Below, one piece after another: positions 19,368 through 35,379 of a stretch of 64,000 nucleotides of DNA (position 1 is its first letter; each line of letters begins with the position of its first letter). The notes beneath the pieces are model-generated. The model searched no databases. It was given only the letters and a program-made list of their open reading frames with translations, and was not told the origin of the DNA. A program made the translations under genes and the position numbers. Source of the DNA: Pantoea piersonii. Lineage in GTDB: Bacteria; Pseudomonadota; Gammaproteobacteria; Enterobacterales; Enterobacteriaceae. Location: positions 1 to 64,000 of the forward strand of contig NZ_RARB01000009.1 of assembly GCF_003612015.1 (NCBI RefSeq). Reading direction: 5' to 3'.

Positions 19368-21257
19368 ATGTTTTATCCAGATCCTTTTGACGTCATCGTA
19401 ATCGGTGGTGGTCATGCGGGCACAGAAGCCGCAATGGCCGCTGCCCGAATGGGTCAGCAAACTCTGTTACTCACCCATAACATTGATACGCTTGGACAAA
19501 TGTCCTGCAACCCGGCGATCGGTGGCATTGGAAAAGGACATCTGGTTAAGGAAGTGGATGCCTTAGGCGGCCTGATGGCCACGGCTATCGATAAAGCGGG
19601 CATTCAGTTTAGGATACTAAACAGCAGCAAAGGCCCGGCCGTGCGTGCTACCCGTGCGCAGGCGGATCGCGTGCTGTATCGCAAGGCGGTACGCACCGCG
19701 CTGGAGAACCAGCCCAACCTGATGATCTTCCAGCAGGCGGTCGACGATCTTATCGTCGAAAACGATCGCGTGGTGGGGGCTGTCACCCAGATGGGCCTTA
19801 GATTCCGTGCGAAAGCCGTCGTGCTCACTGTCGGTACCTTCCTTGACGGCAAAATTCATATCGGGCTGGATAACTACAGCGGCGGTCGTGCTGGCGATCC
19901 GCCTTCCGTTCCGCTGGCGAAGCGTCTTCGCGCCTTGCCTTTGCGCGTCAGCCGTCTGAAAACCGGCACGCCGCCGCGCATTGACGCGCGAACCATCGAT
20001 TTTTCGGTGCTCAGCCCGCAGCATGGCGATAACCCGATGCCGGTCTTCTCGTTCATGGGCAATGCGTCGCAGCATCCGCAGCAGGTCCCCTGCTGGATTA
20101 CCCATACCAATGAACAAACCCATGAGGTGATCCGCAATAACCTCGATCGCAGCCCGATGTACGCCGGGATCATCGAAGGGATCGGCCCGCGTTACTGTCC
20201 GTCGATCGAAGACAAGGTTATGCGCTTCGCCGATCGTAATGCACACCAGATCTTCCTGGAGCCTGAAGGGCTGACCAGTAATGAAATTTACCCGAACGGC
20301 ATCTCTACCAGCCTGCCGTTCGACGTGCAGATGCAGATTGTTCGCTCAATGAAGGGTCTGGAAAACGCGAAAATTGTCCGTCCAGGCTATGCGATCGAAT
20401 ATGACTTCTTCGATCCGCGCGATCTGAAACCGACGCTGGAAAGCAAATATATTCACGGGCTGTTCTTCGCCGGTCAGATCAACGGCACCACCGGTTACGA
20501 AGAAGCTGCCGCGCAGGGTCTGCTGGCCGGTCTTAACGCCGGACGTCACTCCGCCGATAAAGAGGGCTGGGCGCCGCGTCGCGATCAGGCCTATCTCGGC
20601 GTGCTGGTGGATGACCTCTGCACGCTCGGCACTAAAGAGCCCTATCGCATGTTCACCTCACGCGCCGAGTATCGTCTGATGCTGCGCGAAGACAACGCCG
20701 ATCTCCGTCTGACCGAAACCGGCCGCGAACTGGGTCTGGTAGACGATGCCCGCTGGGCGCGCTACAACCAGAAGCTGGAAGCTATTGAGCAGGAGCGTCA
20801 GCGTCTGCGCGATCTCTGGATCCATCCGAAGTCAGAGAACGTTGAAGAAGTGAATACGTTGCTCAGTACCGCGCTGACCAAAGAGGCGAGCGGGGAAGAC
20901 CTGTTACGCCGCCCGGAAATCACTTACGCGCAACTGACCGCCCTGCCGAGCTTCGGCCCGACGCTGCCTGACGCGCAGGCGGCTGAGCAGGTTGAGATCC
21001 AGGTGAAGTATGAAGGCTATATTGCGCGCCAGCAGGAAGAGATCGATCGTCAGCAGCGTAATGAAAATACACTGTTGCCAGCCGAGCTGGATTATCGCCA
21101 GGTCAGCGGCCTGTCAAATGAAGTGATCGCCAAGCTCAACGATCATAAACCTTCTTCGATCGGTCAGGCGTCGCGCATCTCCGGCATTACGCCGGCGGCA
21201 ATTTCGATTTTGTTGATTTACCTGAAAAAACAAGGGCTGCTGCGCAAAAGCGCCTGA
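19368..21257 (+). CDS. mnmG: tRNA uridine 5-carboxymethylaminomethyl modification enzyme MnmG (GidA)
   Basis: A 629-residue FAD protein, the E. coli length. With MnmE it installs the cmnm5 group on wobble U34 of tRNAs, using methylene-THF, glycine, GTP and FAD. Seen: the dinucleotide-binding motif [12 protein letters not shown] (residues 10-21), the second signature GGRAGDPPS, and the helical MnmE-binding C-terminus. Both partners are encoded in this window (mnmE at 43233-44597). Confidence 0.97.
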   Translation: MFYPDPFDVIVIGGGHAGTEAAMAAARMGQQTLLLTHNIDTLGQMSCNPAIGGIGKGHLVKEVDALGGLMATAIDKAGIQFRILNSSKGPAVRATRAQADRVLYRKAVRTALENQPNLMIFQQAVDDLIVENDRVVGAVTQMGLRFRAKAVVLTVGTFLDGKIHIGLDNYSGGRAGDPPSVPLAKRLRALPLRVSRLKTGTPPRIDARTIDFSVLSPQHGDNPMPVFSFMGNASQHPQQVPCWITHTNEQTHEVIRNNLDRSPMYAGIIEGIGPRYCPSIEDKVMRFADRNAHQIFLEPEGLTSNEIYPNGISTSLPFDVQMQIVRSMKGLENAKIVRPGYAIEYDFFDPRDLKPTLESKYIHGLFFAGQINGTTGYEEAAAQGLLAGLNAGRHSADKEGWAPRRDQAYLGVLVDDLCTLGTKEPYRMFTSRAEYRLMLREDNADLRLTETGRELGLVDDARWARYNQKLEAIEQERQRLRDLWIHPKSENVEEVNTLLSTALTKEASGEDLLRRPEITYAQLTALPSFGPTLPDAQAAEQVEIQVKYEGYIARQQEEIDRQQRNENTLLPAELDYRQVSGLSNEVIAKLNDHKPSSIGQASRISGITPAAISILLIYLKKQGLLRKSA

Positions 21258-21267
21258 CCTGAAAAAC

Positions 21268-21287
21268 GGGGCGAGGCCACTCGCCCC
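21268..21287 (+). other. Hairpin between mnmG and rsmG
   Basis: GGGGCGAG / CTCGCCCC with a 4-nt loop, no T-run. It lies in the 49-bp gap before the rsmG GTG start and may modulate readthrough or mRNA stability; function inferred. Confidence 0.45.
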
Positions 21288-21306
21288 CGCAGACTGGACT
21301 TATGCT

Positions 21307-21924
21307 GTGATTACAAAACTCACTTCGCTGCTTAAGGCAGCCGGTATTTCTCTCTCCGATCAACAAAAAGAGCAGCTGGTCGCCTATGTCGGCCTGCTGG
21401 ACAAGTGGAACAAAGCCTACAACCTGACGTCGGTGCGCGACCCGCAGCAGATGCTGGTGCGCCATATTCTCGACAGTATCGTGGTGGCCCCTCATCTGCA
21501 GGGCGAACGCTTTATTGATGTCGGCACCGGACCGGGTCTGCCAGGCATCCCGCTTGCGATTGTGCTGCCGCAGGCGCACTTTACGCTGCTCGACAGCCTG
21601 GGCAAGCGCGTGCGCTTTCTGCGCCAGGTGCAGCACGAACTGGGGTTAACTAACATCACGCCGGTGCAGAGCAGGGTAGAGGAGTTTCCGTCCGAGCCGC
21701 CGTTTGACGGCGTTATCAGCCGCGCATTCGCCTCGCTGCAGGATATGGTGAACTGGTGCCATCATCTGCCTTCCGCACAGGGACACTTTTATGCACTGAA
21801 AGGCGTACGTCCCGACGAGGAGATCGCCAGCCTGCCAGCCGGTTTCCGTCTCGTCTCTGTTGAAGCGCTTAAGGTGCCTGAGCTGGACGGCGAACGCCAC
21901 CTGGTGGTTATCGCACGCGAATAG
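21307..21924 (+). CDS. rsmG: 16S rRNA (guanine527-N7)-methyltransferase RsmG (GidB)
   Basis: A 205-residue class I SAM methyltransferase (E. coli 207) that methylates G527 of 16S rRNA; loss gives low-level streptomycin resistance. The SAM motif [17 protein letters not shown] lies near residue 70, and [22 protein letters not shown] is nearly unchanged from E. coli. The start is GTG at 21307. It follows mnmG as in most enterobacteria. Confidence 0.95.
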   Translation: MITKLTSLLKAAGISLSDQQKEQLVAYVGLLDKWNKAYNLTSVRDPQQMLVRHILDSIVVAPHLQGERFIDVGTGPGLPGIPLAIVLPQAHFTLLDSLGKRVRFLRQVQHELGLTNITPVQSRVEEFPSEPPFDGVISRAFASLQDMVNWCHHLPSAQGHFYALKGVRPDEEIASLPAGFRLVSVEALKVPELDGERHLVVIARE

Positions 21925-22517
21925 CCCTAAAAGGCGGAGGGATTAAGGCATTCGCACGCGTTTGCCTTAACGATTTTGCCGTTCAAAAAAGAAGCAGTTG
22001 ATTCCGCGACGCCGTTTAATTTTAATCGTGACGGCAGCGAAATAACGTTAACAGCTCTGCCGGAAATTATCCGAAAATCCCTGTTACATTTAACGATTAA
22101 TTCACATTTATTTATCACGAAGATCACGTCATGCCGTTCTGCAGCGTGCGCAGATAATCACGTGGGAAAATATATCAGGGTAATAACTCCGCGTACGTAA
22201 TATCAATTTAACGTTTTTACCTCACTCTGGGTTGTCAATGCGCTGTTTTTATCGAAAATAGCGCTGGCTCGACACGGTAAAAATAGTAGGCTTCTGATTT
22301 ACAAAAGATTATGTGCGAATTAATAGGCGTCGTTACTGTTTGTTGGCAAATTTGAATAGCGGAACAGTGTTTGGAATGTGATCTAAAGCACGCTTTAAAA
22401 GCAAGGCTCAAGGCGAATTAGCGCTGCGCGGGACCATAATTTCGCCTGCCAATCTTTGGAAAAATAGCCATTCGGAAAGAAATTTAAATAATTGTTCACC
22501 TTTTGGCTACTTACGGA
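21925..22517. other. A+T-rich non-coding gap between rsmG and the atp promoter
   Basis: Almost 600 bp without a supportable gene; base composition is clearly lower in G+C than the flanks. An 8-bp inverted repeat (TTAAGGCA 21943-21950, TGCCTTAA 21963-21970) sits just behind rsmG and may end its transcript weakly. Only short, unrecognised open frames cross the rest. Confidence 0.6.
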
Positions 22518-22545
22518 TTGAAATCGCAAGTGCGGCCCGTATAAT
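22518..22545 (+). promoter_or_regulatory. Main promoter of the atp operon
   Basis: TTGAAA (22518-22523), a 16-bp spacer and a perfect TATAAT (22540-22545). The surrounding bases (GGATTGAAATCGCAAGTGCG, CCGTATAATTTG) resemble the E. coli atpI promoter. The start would be near 22552, leaving an 86-nt leader before atpI. Confidence 0.85.
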
Positions 22546-22637
22546 TTGCACGGCTTTTGCTGCTTGACTCGAGTGAGTAAAGGCAGTCTTATACGACACG
22601 CGACATACCCCTTATGGGGCAGGAGAGTAACCGCGCC

Positions 22638-23845
<1,208 letters not shown>

Positions 23846-23875
23846 TTTTTTTCTCAACACTAAGCGTTTAACTGA

Positions 23876-24214
<339 letters not shown>

Positions 24215-24246
24215 TAAGTTACTCACTTACTTAGAGGCATTGTGCT

Positions 24247-24717
24247 GTGAACATTAACGCAACAATCCTCGGCCAGGCCATCGCGTTCATCCTGTTTGTC
24301 GCGTTCTGCATGAAGTACGTATGGCCGCCGATTATGGCTGCCATCGAAAAGCGCCAGAAAGAAATTGCTGAAGGCCTTGCTTCTGCTGAACGCGCGAAGA
24401 AAGATTTGGATCTCGCGCAGGCTAATGCGACCGACCAGCTGAAGAAAGCGAAGGAAGAAGCTCAGGTCATTATCGAGCAGGCGAACAAACGCCGTACTCA
24501 GATTCTGGACGAAGCGAAAACTGAAGCTGAGAACGAACGTAACCGCATCGTGGCGCAAGCGCAGGCAGAGATCGACGCCGAGCGTAAACGTGCCCGCGAA
24601 GAGCTGCGTAAGCAAGTCGCGTTGCTGGCAATGGCTGGCGCCGAGAAGATCATCGAACGTTCCGTGGATGAAGCTGCTAACAGCGACATCGTTGATAAAC
24701 TGGTCGCTGAACTGTAA
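24247..24717 (+). CDS. atpF: F-type ATP synthase subunit b
   Basis: A 156-residue (E. coli 156) stator subunit: one N-terminal membrane helix ([23 protein letters not shown]) and a long charged, alanine-rich coiled coil to about residue 140, ending in the delta-binding segment. It starts with GTG at 24247. Two copies form the peripheral stalk. Confidence 0.96.
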   Translation: MNINATILGQAIAFILFVAFCMKYVWPPIMAAIEKRQKEIAEGLASAERAKKDLDLAQANATDQLKKAKEEAQVIIEQANKRRTQILDEAKTEAENERNRIVAQAQAEIDAERKRAREELRKQVALLAMAGAEKIIERSVDEAANSDIVDKLVAEL

Positions 24718-24731
24718 GGAGGGAGGGGCTG

Positions 24732-25265
24732 ATGTCTGAACTGATTACTGTAGCTCGCCCCTACGCCAAAGCAGCTTTTGACTTTGCTGTTGAGCATCAA
24801 AGTATTGAACGCTGGCAAGATATGCTGGCGTTTGCCGCGACCGTAGCACGCAATGAGCAAATGGCCGATCTTCTCTCCGGCGCGCTGGCGCCGGAAGCGT
24901 TATCGGCTTCTTTCATTGCCGTCTGCGGCGATCAATTAGATGAACACGGTCAGAACCTGATTAAGGTAATGGCTGAGAACGGACGTTTGACCGCGCTTCC
25001 GGCTGTACTGGAGCAGTTCATTCAACTGCGCGACGCCTATGAGGCGACGGCGGAAGTTGATGTGATTTCCGCCAGTACGCTGAGTGACAGCCAGCTGACC
25101 AAAATCAGCGCCGCGATGGAAAAACGTCTGTCACGCAAAGTTAAGCTGAATTGCAAAATTGATAAGTCTGTCATGGCAGGCGTGATCATCCGTGCGGGTG
25201 ATCTGGTGATTGATGGCAGCGTGCGCGGCCGTCTTGAGCGTCTGGCAGACGCCTTGCAGTCTTAA
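24732..25265 (+). CDS. atpH: F-type ATP synthase subunit delta
   Basis: A 177-residue (E. coli 177) stator protein joining the b dimer to the alpha subunits. The start region [19 protein letters not shown] is the family signature and the conserved C-terminal [22 protein letters not shown] is present. It follows atpF by 14 bp with an AGGAGGG ribosome site. Confidence 0.96.
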   Translation: MSELITVARPYAKAAFDFAVEHQSIERWQDMLAFAATVARNEQMADLLSGALAPEALSASFIAVCGDQLDEHGQNLIKVMAENGRLTALPAVLEQFIQLRDAYEATAEVDVISASTLSDSQLTKISAAMEKRLSRKVKLNCKIDKSVMAGVIIRAGDLVIDGSVRGRLERLADALQS

Positions 25266-25279
25266 GGGGACTGGAGCAT

Positions 25280-26821
<1,542 letters not shown>

Positions 26822-26873
26822 TGTCTGGCGGCTTGTCTGAAAAGACAGGCCGCAAGGCTTTGAGGAGAAGCTA

Positions 26874-27740
26874 ATGGCCGGCGCAAAAGAGATACGTAAC
26901 AAGATTGGAAGCGTGAAAAACACGCAGAAGATCACCAAAGCGATGGAAATGGTCGCCGCCTCCAAAATGCGTAAAACGCAGGAACGCATGGCGGCCAGCC
27001 GTCCGTATGCAGAGACTATGCGCAAAGTGATCGGTCACCTTGCGTTAGGGAATCTGGAATACAAGCACCCTTACCTGGAAGAGCGCGACGTTAAGCGCGT
27101 CGGCTACCTGGTCGTTTCGACTGACCGCGGGCTTTGTGGTGGTTTGAACATTAACCTGTTCAAAAAATTGCTGGCAGATATGAAGGCCTGGTCCGATAAA
27201 GGCGCGCAGAGCGATCTGGCGATCATCGGTTCCAAAGGTGTGGCGTTCTTCGGTTCCGTAGGCGGCAACGTCGTGGCTCAGGTCACCGGCATGGGCGATA
27301 AACCTGCCCTGTCCGAACTGATCGGCCCGGTAAAAGTGATGTTGCAGGCTTACGACGAAGGGCGTATCGACAAGCTCTATGTCGTCAGCAACAAATTCAA
27401 TAACACCATGTCTCAGACTCCGACCATTACCCAACTGCTGCCGTTACCGCCAGCGGAAGGTGAAGAAGAGATGAAGGCGAAGACCTGGGATTACCTGTAC
27501 GAGCCCGATCCGAAAGCGCTGCTGGACACCCTGCTGCGTCGTTATGTCGAATCGCAGGTTTATCAGGGTGTGGTGGAAAACCTGGCCAGTGAGCAGGCCG
27601 CACGTATGGTGGCGATGAAAGCCGCAACCGATAACGGCGGAAATCTGATCAAAGAGCTGCAGTTGGTATACAACAAAGCTCGTCAGGCCAGCATCACCCA
27701 GGAACTCACCGAGATCGTCTCGGGAGCCTCCGCGGTTTAA
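26874..27740 (+). CDS. atpG: F-type ATP synthase subunit gamma
   Basis: A 288-residue (E. coli 287) central shaft subunit. The N-terminal helix ([34 protein letters not shown]) and the C-terminal helix ([37 protein letters not shown]) form the coiled coil that rotates in the alpha/beta head. The Rossmann-like middle includes [12 protein letters not shown]. Confidence 0.97.
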   Translation: MAGAKEIRNKIGSVKNTQKITKAMEMVAASKMRKTQERMAASRPYAETMRKVIGHLALGNLEYKHPYLEERDVKRVGYLVVSTDRGLCGGLNINLFKKLLADMKAWSDKGAQSDLAIIGSKGVAFFGSVGGNVVAQVTGMGDKPALSELIGPVKVMLQAYDEGRIDKLYVVSNKFNNTMSQTPTITQLLPLPPAEGEEEMKAKTWDYLYEPDPKALLDTLLRRYVESQVYQGVVENLASEQAARMVAMKAATDNGGNLIKELQLVYNKARQASITQELTEIVSGASAV

Positions 27741-27748
27741 CCAGGTAA

Positions 27749-29167
<1,419 letters not shown>

Positions 29168-29191
29168 TAACGGTTTCCCGGGAGGACAGAA

Positions 29192-29611
29192 ATGGCTATG
29201 ACTTATCACCTGGACGTCGTCAGCGCAGAGAAACAGCTGTTCTCTGGCCTGGTGCAGAAAATTCAGGTGTCAGGCAGCGAAGGTGAGCTGGGTATTTTCC
29301 CCGGCCACGCGCCGCTGCTGACTGCCATCAAGCCTGGAATGATCCGTATCGTGAAGCAGCACGGCGAAGAGGAGTTTATTTACCTCTCTGGCGGCGTGCT
29401 GGAAGTGCAGCCGGGCAGCACCACCGTTCTGGCCGATACCGCTATCCGCGGTACCGACCTGGACGAAGCGCGTGCGCTGGAAGCGAAACGCAAAGCAGAA
29501 GAGCATATGAACAGCAGCCACGGCGACGTGGACTACGCTCAGGCCTCTGCGGAGCTGGCGAAAGCCATTGCTAAACTGCGCGTGATCGAGCTGACCAAAA
29601 AAGCGATGTAA
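29192..29611 (+). CDS. atpC: F-type ATP synthase subunit epsilon
   Basis: A 139-residue (E. coli 139) subunit with an N-terminal beta sandwich ([23 protein letters not shown]) and a C-terminal helical hairpin that can insert into F1 and inhibit ATP hydrolysis. Last gene of the operon, 24 bp after atpD and followed by a strong terminator. Confidence 0.96.
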   Translation: MAMTYHLDVVSAEKQLFSGLVQKIQVSGSEGELGIFPGHAPLLTAIKPGMIRIVKQHGEEEFIYLSGGVLEVQPGSTTVLADTAIRGTDLDEARALEAKRKAEEHMNSSHGDVDYAQASAELAKAIAKLRVIELTKKAM

Positions 29612-29630
29612 TCAGGCTTTATGCGTCATG

Positions 29631-29660
29631 AAATGCCAGCCCTTCGGGCTGGCATTTTTT
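29631..29660 (+). terminator. Rho-independent terminator of the atp operon
   Basis: Stem AATGCCAGCCC / GGGCTGGCATT with loop TTC and a run of eight or more T, 20 bp after the atpC stop. Confidence 0.93.
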
Positions 29661-29772
29661 TTTGCCCACGCGCCGATAGCAGAGCGCGCCTAATTTCGAC
29701 CTGAGAAAAATGTAGTAATCTCAGGGGTAAACCGTTTAACTTTCGCATGTCAAAAATTCTGTCAGGATGGTT

Positions 29773-31143
29773 ATGTCTAACAGCGCAATGAGCGTGGTGA
29801 TCCTTGCTGCCGGCAAGGGAACCCGTATGTATTCCGATCTGCCCAAAGTTCTGCATAGGCTTGCAGGAAAGCCCATGGTTCAGCACGTGATCGACGCCGC
29901 CACCGGCCTCGGCGCGCAGCATATTCATCTGGTTTACGGCCACGGCGGCGACCGGCTGAAGGCCACGCTGACGGAGCCGTCGCTCAACTGGGTTTTGCAG
30001 GCGGAACAGCTGGGCACGGGACACGCGATGCAGCAGGCTGCCCCCGCATTTGCTGACGACGAAGATATCCTGATGCTCTACGGCGACGTGCCGCTTATCT
30101 CTCAGGAGACGCTGCAGCGTCTGCGCGACGCCAAACCCCAGGGCGGTATCGGCCTGCTGACGGTGGTGCTGGATAACCCCAGCGGTTACGGGCGTATCGT
30201 GCGTGAAAATGGCGCTATCGTCGGCATTATTGAACAGAAAGACGCCAGCCCGGAGCAGTTGAAGATCACGGAAATCAATACCGGCATTCTGGTCGCCAAC
30301 GGCGGCGATCTGAAACGCTGGCTGGCGCAGCTCACCAATAACAACGCGCAGGGCGAATATTACATCACCGATATCATCGCGCTGGCGCACCAGGAAGGTC
30401 GCCAGATTAATGCGGTGCATCCGGCGCGCGCCAGCGAAACTGATGGCGTGAACAACCGTTTGCAGCTGGCGACGCTGGAGCGGGTTTATCAGAGCGAACA
30501 GGCGGAGAAGCTGCTGCTGGCGGGCGTTATGCTGCGCGATCCGGCGCGCTTCGACCTGCGCGGCGTGCTGAACCACGGCCGCGACGTCGAGATCGATATT
30601 AATGTCGTCATCGAAGGCGAAGTCACGCTGGGCGACCGCGTAAAAATCGGCGCAGGCTGCATCATTAAAAACAGCGTGATTGGCGACGACTGCGAAATCA
30701 GCCCCTATACGGTGATCGAGGATGCGAACCTCGCCGCCGACTGCACCGTTGGACCTTTCGCGCGTCTGCGTCCCGGCAGCGAGCTGGCGCAGGCCGCGCA
30801 CGTCGGCAATTTCGTTGAAATGAAAAAGGCGACGCTGGGCAAAGGCTCCAAGGCTGGCCATCTGAGCTACCTCGGCGACGCGGAGATCGGCGCGAACGTC
30901 AATATCGGCGCGGGCACTATTACCTGCAACTACGACGGTGCCAACAAATCAAAAACCATTATCGGCGACAATGTCTTTGTCGGTTCCGATACGCAGCTGG
31001 TGGCACCGGTCAGCGTGGCGGCAGGCGCGACTATCGCGGCGGGCACCACCATTATGAAAGATGTCACCGAGGCATCGCTGGTCTACAACCGTAAAGAGCA
31101 GAACAGCAAAGCGCACTGGCAGCGTCCGGTGAAGAAGACGTGA
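29773..31143 (+). CDS. glmU: Bifunctional GlcNAc-1-P uridyltransferase / GlcN-1-P acetyltransferase GlmU
   Basis: A 456-residue enzyme (E. coli 456) making UDP-GlcNAc for peptidoglycan and lipopolysaccharide. The N-terminal pyrophosphorylase domain has LAAGKGTRM (residues 11-19); the C-terminal left-handed beta helix of hexapeptide repeats starts near 250 ([23 protein letters not shown]). ATG 29773 lies 6 nt from AGG at 29764-29766; the ATG at 29767 is too close to it. It is upstream of glmS, which makes its precursor. Confidence 0.96.
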   Translation: MSNSAMSVVILAAGKGTRMYSDLPKVLHRLAGKPMVQHVIDAATGLGAQHIHLVYGHGGDRLKATLTEPSLNWVLQAEQLGTGHAMQQAAPAFADDEDILMLYGDVPLISQETLQRLRDAKPQGGIGLLTVVLDNPSGYGRIVRENGAIVGIIEQKDASPEQLKITEINTGILVANGGDLKRWLAQLTNNNAQGEYYITDIIALAHQEGRQINAVHPARASETDGVNNRLQLATLERVYQSEQAEKLLLAGVMLRDPARFDLRGVLNHGRDVEIDINVVIEGEVTLGDRVKIGAGCIIKNSVIGDDCEISPYTVIEDANLAADCTVGPFARLRPGSELAQAAHVGNFVEMKKATLGKGSKAGHLSYLGDAEIGANVNIGAGTITCNYDGANKSKTIIGDNVFVGSDTQLVAPVSVAAGATIAAGTTIMKDVTEASLVYNRKEQNSKAHWQRPVKKT

Positions 31144-31149
31144 TTTTTA

Positions 31150-31172
31150 GCGGCCAGCCACATGCTGGCCGC
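31150..31172 (+). other. Hairpin just behind glmU
   Basis: A perfect 9-bp stem, GCGGCCAGC / GCTGGCCGC, with a 5-nt loop and no T-run. It lies in the glmU-glmS gap, where E. coli glmUS mRNA is cut by RNase E near the glmU stop; it may stabilise the processed end. Confidence 0.5.
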
Positions 31173-31256
31173 AGCAGTAACACAATAATAATCCCCACTC
31201 TCTACAAGGCTCGGGGAGCCCGGCACAGCCGGTTATCAGGTCGTATGACAACGAAA

Positions 31257-31273
31257 GATGGTTAAAAACCATC
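31257..31273 (+). promoter_or_regulatory. glmS: glmS leader hairpin, possible target of sRNA control
   Basis: GATGGTT-AAA-AACCATC forms a perfect 7-bp stem that ends 18 nt before the glmS start and close to the ribosome site (AGGA 31278-31281). In E. coli an inhibitory stem at this place is opened by the small RNA GlmZ. The GlmZ gene is not in the window, so the regulation is inferred from position. Confidence 0.5.
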
Positions 31274-31291
31274 AGGTCAGGAATAACATTT

Positions 31292-33121
31292 ATGTGTGGA
31301 ATTGTAGGTGCAGTAGCGCAGCGCGATATCGCAGAGATCCTGCTGGAAGGTCTGCGTCGCCTGGAGTATCGCGGGTATGATTCGGCCGGTCTGGCCGTCG
31401 TTGATCGTCAGGGCCACGTAACGCGCCTGCGTCGCGTCGGCAAAGTGCAAGTGCTGGCGGAGGCCGCAGAGCAGCAGCCGCTGATTGGCGGCACCGGTAT
31501 CGCGCATACGCGCTGGGCAACGCATGGAGAACCGTCGGAAGCCAACGCGCATCCGCATGTCTCTGAGCAGATCATCGTGGTGCACAACGGCATTATCGAA
31601 AACTATGAGCCGCTGCGTGAAGCGCTTATCGCGCGCGGTTATCGCTTCACGTCCGAGACCGACACGGAAGTGGTGGCGCATCTGGTGCACTGGGAGCAGA
31701 AACAGGGCGGAACGCTGCGCGAAGTGGTGCTGCGCGTTATCCCGCAGCTGCGTGGCGCCTATGGCATGGTGATCATGGACAGCCGCGATCCGTCGCTGCT
31801 GGTGGCCGCGCGTTCGGGCAGTCCGCTGGTGATTGGCCGCGGCGTTGGCGAAAACTTTATCGCCTCCGATCAGCTGGCGCTGCTGCCGGTGACGCGTCGC
31901 TTTATCTATCTGGAAGAGGGTGATATCGCCGAAGTGAGCCGCCGCGACGTGACCATCGTCGATAGCGCTGGCAATCCGGTGAACCGCGACGAGATCGAAT
32001 CCAGTGTGCAGTACGACGCGGGCGATAAAGGCGTGTATCGCCACTATATGCAGAAAGAGATTTACGAGCAGCCGATGGCGATTAAAAACACCTTAACCGG
32101 TCGTTTCAGCCATGGCGAAGTCGATCTCAGCGAGCTTGGGCCGCATGCCGAAACCCTGCTGAGCCAGGTAGAGCATATTCAGATCATCGCCTGCGGCACC
32201 TCCTACAATTCCGGTATGGTGGCGCGCTACTGGTTCGAGTCGCTGGCGAACATTCCCTGCGACGTCGAGATCGCCTCTGAATTCCGCTACCGCAAATCCG
32301 CGGTGCGGAAAAACAGCCTGCTGATTACCCTGTCGCAGTCCGGCGAAACCGCCGATACGCTGGCGGCGCTGCGCCTTAGCAAAGAGCTGGGCTACCTGGG
32401 TTCGCTGGCTATCTGCAACGTCGCGGGCTCTTCGCTGGTGCGCGAGTCGGACCTGGCGCTGATGACCAAAGCGGGCACTGAAATCGGCGTCGCCTCGACC
32501 AAAGCCTTTACCACGCAGCTCACCGTATTGCTGATGCTGGTGGCGAAGCTGGGACGACTGCGCGGCATGTCGGCTGAGGTCGAGCATGATATCGTGCACG
32601 GCCTGCAGGCGCTGCCGAGCCGTATCGAACAGATGCTGGCGCAGGACAAGCGTATTGAACTGCTGGCGGAAGATTTCTCCGACAAGCATCACGCGCTGTT
32701 TCTGGGACGCGGCGATCAATATCCGATCGCTATGGAAGGTGCGCTCAAGCTGAAAGAGATCTCCTATATTCATGCGGAAGCCTACGCCGCTGGTGAGCTG
32801 AAGCATGGTCCGCTGGCGCTGATTGATGCCGATATGCCGGTTATCGTCGTGGCGCCGAACAACGAGCTGCTGGAAAAACTGAAGTCCAATATTGAAGAGG
32901 TGCGCGCGCGCGGCGGTCTGCTGTACGTGTTCGCCGATCAGGACGCTGGCTTCAGCGACAGCGACGGCATGAAGATTATCTCTCTGCCGCATGTGGAAGA
33001 GGTGATTGCGCCAATCTTCTACACTGTTCCGCTGCAGCTGCTCTCTTATCACGTCGCGCTGATTAAAGGCACCGACGTGGATCAGCCGCGAAACCTGGCG
33101 AAGTCAGTTACCGTCGAGTAA
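31292..33121 (+). CDS. glmS: Glutamine:fructose-6-phosphate aminotransferase GlmS
   Basis: A 609-residue enzyme (E. coli 609) making glucosamine-6-phosphate, first step of amino sugar synthesis. Cys2 ([10 protein letters not shown]) is the N-terminal glutaminase nucleophile after Met removal; [17 protein letters not shown] and [12 protein letters not shown] belong to the same domain. Two SIS domains follow ([26 protein letters not shown]), ending in the family's [13 protein letters not shown]. Confidence 0.97.
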   Translation: MCGIVGAVAQRDIAEILLEGLRRLEYRGYDSAGLAVVDRQGHVTRLRRVGKVQVLAEAAEQQPLIGGTGIAHTRWATHGEPSEANAHPHVSEQIIVVHNGIIENYEPLREALIARGYRFTSETDTEVVAHLVHWEQKQGGTLREVVLRVIPQLRGAYGMVIMDSRDPSLLVAARSGSPLVIGRGVGENFIASDQLALLPVTRRFIYLEEGDIAEVSRRDVTIVDSAGNPVNRDEIESSVQYDAGDKGVYRHYMQKEIYEQPMAIKNTLTGRFSHGEVDLSELGPHAETLLSQVEHIQIIACGTSYNSGMVARYWFESLANIPCDVEIASEFRYRKSAVRKNSLLITLSQSGETADTLAALRLSKELGYLGSLAICNVAGSSLVRESDLALMTKAGTEIGVASTKAFTTQLTVLLMLVAKLGRLRGMSAEVEHDIVHGLQALPSRIEQMLAQDKRIELLAEDFSDKHHALFLGRGDQYPIAMEGALKLKEISYIHAEAYAAGELKHGPLALIDADMPVIVVAPNNELLEKLKSNIEEVRARGGLLYVFADQDAGFSDSDGMKIISLPHVEEVIAPIFYTVPLQLLSYHVALIKGTDVDQPRNLAKSVTVE

Positions 33122-33126
33122 AAAGC

Positions 33127-33157
33127 GGGCCCGGAAACGGGCCCCTTTGCTTTTTGC
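33127..33157 (+). terminator. Rho-independent terminator of glmS
   Basis: Stem GGGCCCG / CGGGCCC with a GAAA tetraloop, followed by a T-rich tract (CTTTGCTTTTT). Confidence 0.85.
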
Positions 33158-33160
33158 GCC

Positions 33161-33211
33161 CTGTCATATAACTGTCATATTTCCTACATTTCACTGTCAT
33201 CAAACTGTCCT
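33161..33211 (+). promoter_or_regulatory. Two Pho boxes upstream of pstS
   Basis: CTGTCATATAACTGTCAT (33161-33178) matches the 18-bp Pho box consensus almost perfectly; CTGTCATCAAACTGTCCT (33194-33211) is a second copy. Their starts are 33 bp apart, three helical turns, so PhoB dimers would bind the same face. They lie 76 bp or more before pstS, as in E. coli, and indicate induction by phosphate starvation. Confidence 0.92.
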
Positions 33212-33286
33212 ATTTTCCCTCCTGCAGCAATCACTGACTCCAACTACAACGGCTCTGAGCCTGAGATTAACTCCCCTGGAGGGAAC

Positions 33287-34330
33287 ATGACACTGATGCG
33301 TAGCACCGTAGCCCGAATCCTTACCGCCACTCTCGCCGTAAGCACGGTTTCTGCCTTTGCAGCCACCGATCTGACGGGCGCGGGCGGTACTTTCCCGGCG
33401 CCGGTTTATGCCAAGTGGGCAGCAGAATATCAGCAAGCCACCGGTAGCAAAATCAACTACCAGGGCATTGGTTCATCCGGCGGCGTCAAGCAGATCATCG
33501 CTAAAACCGTGGATTTTGGCGCGTCAGATGCGCCGATGAAAGATGAAGACCTGCAGAAAAACGGCCTGTTTCAGTTCCCGACCGTTATTGGCGGCGTTGT
33601 GCTGGCTGTTAACATTCCGGGTGTGAAGTCAGGCGAACTGACTCTCGACGGTAAAACCGTCGGCGACATCTACCTGGGTAAAATCAAAAAGTGGAACGAT
33701 TCGGCAATCACTAAGCTGAACCCGGGCGTGAAACTGCCAGATACCAACATCAACGTGGTTCGCCGCGCGGATGGTTCCGGCACCTCTTTCGTCTTCACCA
33801 GCTACCTGGCGAAAGTGAACGAAGAATGGAACAGCAAAATCGGCAAAGGCAACACCGTTAACTGGCCGGCTGGTCTGGGCGGCAAAGGCAACGACGGCGT
33901 CGCCGCGTTCGTTCAGCGTCTGCCGGGCTCTATCGGCTATGTGGAATACGCCTATGCCAAGCAGAACAACCTGACCTACACCAAACTGGTTGATGCCGAC
34001 GGCAAGCCGGTCGCGCCAAGCGAAACCAGCTTCTCCAACGCAGCGAAAGGCGCAGACTGGAGCAAATCTTTTGCTCAGGATCTGACCTTCCAGAAAGGCA
34101 ACGATGCGTGGCCGATCACTTCCACCACCTTCATCCTGGTTTATAAAGATCAGGCGAATGCCGAGAAAGGCAGCGAAGTGCTGAAGTTCTTCGACTGGGC
34201 TTACAAAAACGGCAGCAAAACTGCGAACAGCCTGGACTACGCTACCCTGCCGGACAGCGTAACCCAGCAGATCCGCGCGGCATGGAAAGCCAACATCAAA
34301 GACAGTTCTGGCAAAGCGCTGTACCAGTAA
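33287..34330 (+). CDS. pstS: Phosphate ABC transporter, periplasmic binding protein PstS
   Basis: A 347-residue protein (E. coli 346) with a signal peptide ending VSTVSAFA, mature start [19 protein letters not shown]. Phosphate-binding segments [18 protein letters not shown] and [15 protein letters not shown] are present. It captures phosphate in the periplasm for PstCAB. CTGGAGG before the ATG gives a strong ribosome site. Confidence 0.97.
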   Translation: MTLMRSTVARILTATLAVSTVSAFAATDLTGAGGTFPAPVYAKWAAEYQQATGSKINYQGIGSSGGVKQIIAKTVDFGASDAPMKDEDLQKNGLFQFPTVIGGVVLAVNIPGVKSGELTLDGKTVGDIYLGKIKKWNDSAITKLNPGVKLPDTNINVVRRADGSGTSFVFTSYLAKVNEEWNSKIGKGNTVNWPAGLGGKGNDGVAAFVQRLPGSIGYVEYAYAKQNNLTYTKLVDADGKPVAPSETSFSNAAKGADWSKSFAQDLTFQKGNDAWPITSTTFILVYKDQANAEKGSEVLKFFDWAYKNGSKTANSLDYATLPDSVTQQIRAAWKANIKDSSGKALYQ

Positions 34331-34342
34331 GCGAACAACCCC

Positions 34343-34389
34343 GGCCGGACATGCGTCCGGCCAGATCTAAGGGCGGCCTTGTGCCGCCC
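34343..34389 (+). other. Tandem hairpins between pstS and pstC
   Basis: GGCCGGAC / GTCCGGCC (34343-34362, 4-nt loop) is followed by GGGCGGC / GCCGCCC (34371-34389, 5-nt loop). No T-run. Placed behind a gene whose product is needed in excess over the membrane parts, they probably limit transcript running into pstC or protect the pstS message. Confidence 0.65.
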
Positions 34390-34416
34390 TGACAACCTCT
34401 GAAGAATGAGACTTCT

Positions 34417-35379
34417 ATGGCTGCAACGAAGCCGGCATTCAAAGCCCCCGGTAAGCAAGGTGACATGATTTTCGGCGCGCTGGTTAAGCTGGCGGCGTTG
34501 ATTGTCCTGTTGCTGTTGGGCGGCATTATCGTCTCCCTGATTTTCTCCTCATGGCCAAGCATCCAGAAATTTGGTTTCTCCTTTCTGTGGAACAAAACCT
34601 GGGATGCGCCGAATGAAGAATTTGGCGCGCTGGTGCCGATTTACGGCACCCTCGTGACCTCGCTGATTGCGTTGATTATTGCTGTGCCGGTGAGCTTCGG
34701 CATCGCGCTGTTTCTTACGGAACTGTCGCCTGGCTGGCTGCGGCGTCCGCTCGGCACCGCTATTGAGCTGCTGGCGGCAATCCCCAGCATCGTTTACGGC
34801 ATGTGGGGCCTGTTTATCTTCGCGCCGCTGTTCGCCGAATATTTTCAGACGCCGGTCGGCGAGGTGATGTCGAATATTCCGTTCGTCGGCGCGCTTTTTT
34901 CCGGCCCGGCCTTCGGCATCGGTATCCTGGCGGCGGGCGTGATTCTGGCGATCATGATTATTCCTTACATCGCCTCGGTGATGCGCGACGTGTTCGAGCA
35001 GACGCCGGTGATGATGAAAGAGTCCGCCTACGGCATCGGCTGTACCACCTGGGAAGTGATCTGGCGCATCGTGCTGCCGTTCACTAAAAACGGTGTGATC
35101 GGCGGCGTGATGCTGGGACTGGGACGCGCCCTGGGCGAAACCATGGCGGTCACCTTTATTATCGGCAACACCTACCAGCTCGACAGCGCCTCGCTGTTTA
35201 TGCCGGGCAACAGCATCACCTCCGCGTTGGCGAACGAATTCGCCGAAGCGGAGTCGGGCGTGCATGTCGCCGCGCTGATGGAGCTGGGACTGATCCTGTT
35301 TGTTATCACCTTTATCGTGCTGGCGATTTCCAAATTGATGATCCTGCGCCTCGCGAAAAGTGAAGGAGCGCGCTCATGA
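34417..35379 (+). CDS. pstC: Phosphate ABC transporter permease PstC
   Basis: A 320-residue (E. coli 319) permease with six to seven membrane segments and the binding-protein-dependent transport loop [41 protein letters not shown]. It pairs with PstA. Stop overlaps the pstA start in ATGA. Confidence 0.96.
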   Translation: MAATKPAFKAPGKQGDMIFGALVKLAALIVLLLLGGIIVSLIFSSWPSIQKFGFSFLWNKTWDAPNEEFGALVPIYGTLVTSLIALIIAVPVSFGIALFLTELSPGWLRRPLGTAIELLAAIPSIVYGMWGLFIFAPLFAEYFQTPVGEVMSNIPFVGALFSGPAFGIGILAAGVILAIMIIPYIASVMRDVFEQTPVMMKESAYGIGCTTWEVIWRIVLPFTKNGVIGGVMLGLGRALGETMAVTFIIGNTYQLDSASLFMPGNSITSALANEFAEAESGVHVAALMELGLILFVITFIVLAISKLMILRLAKSEGARS

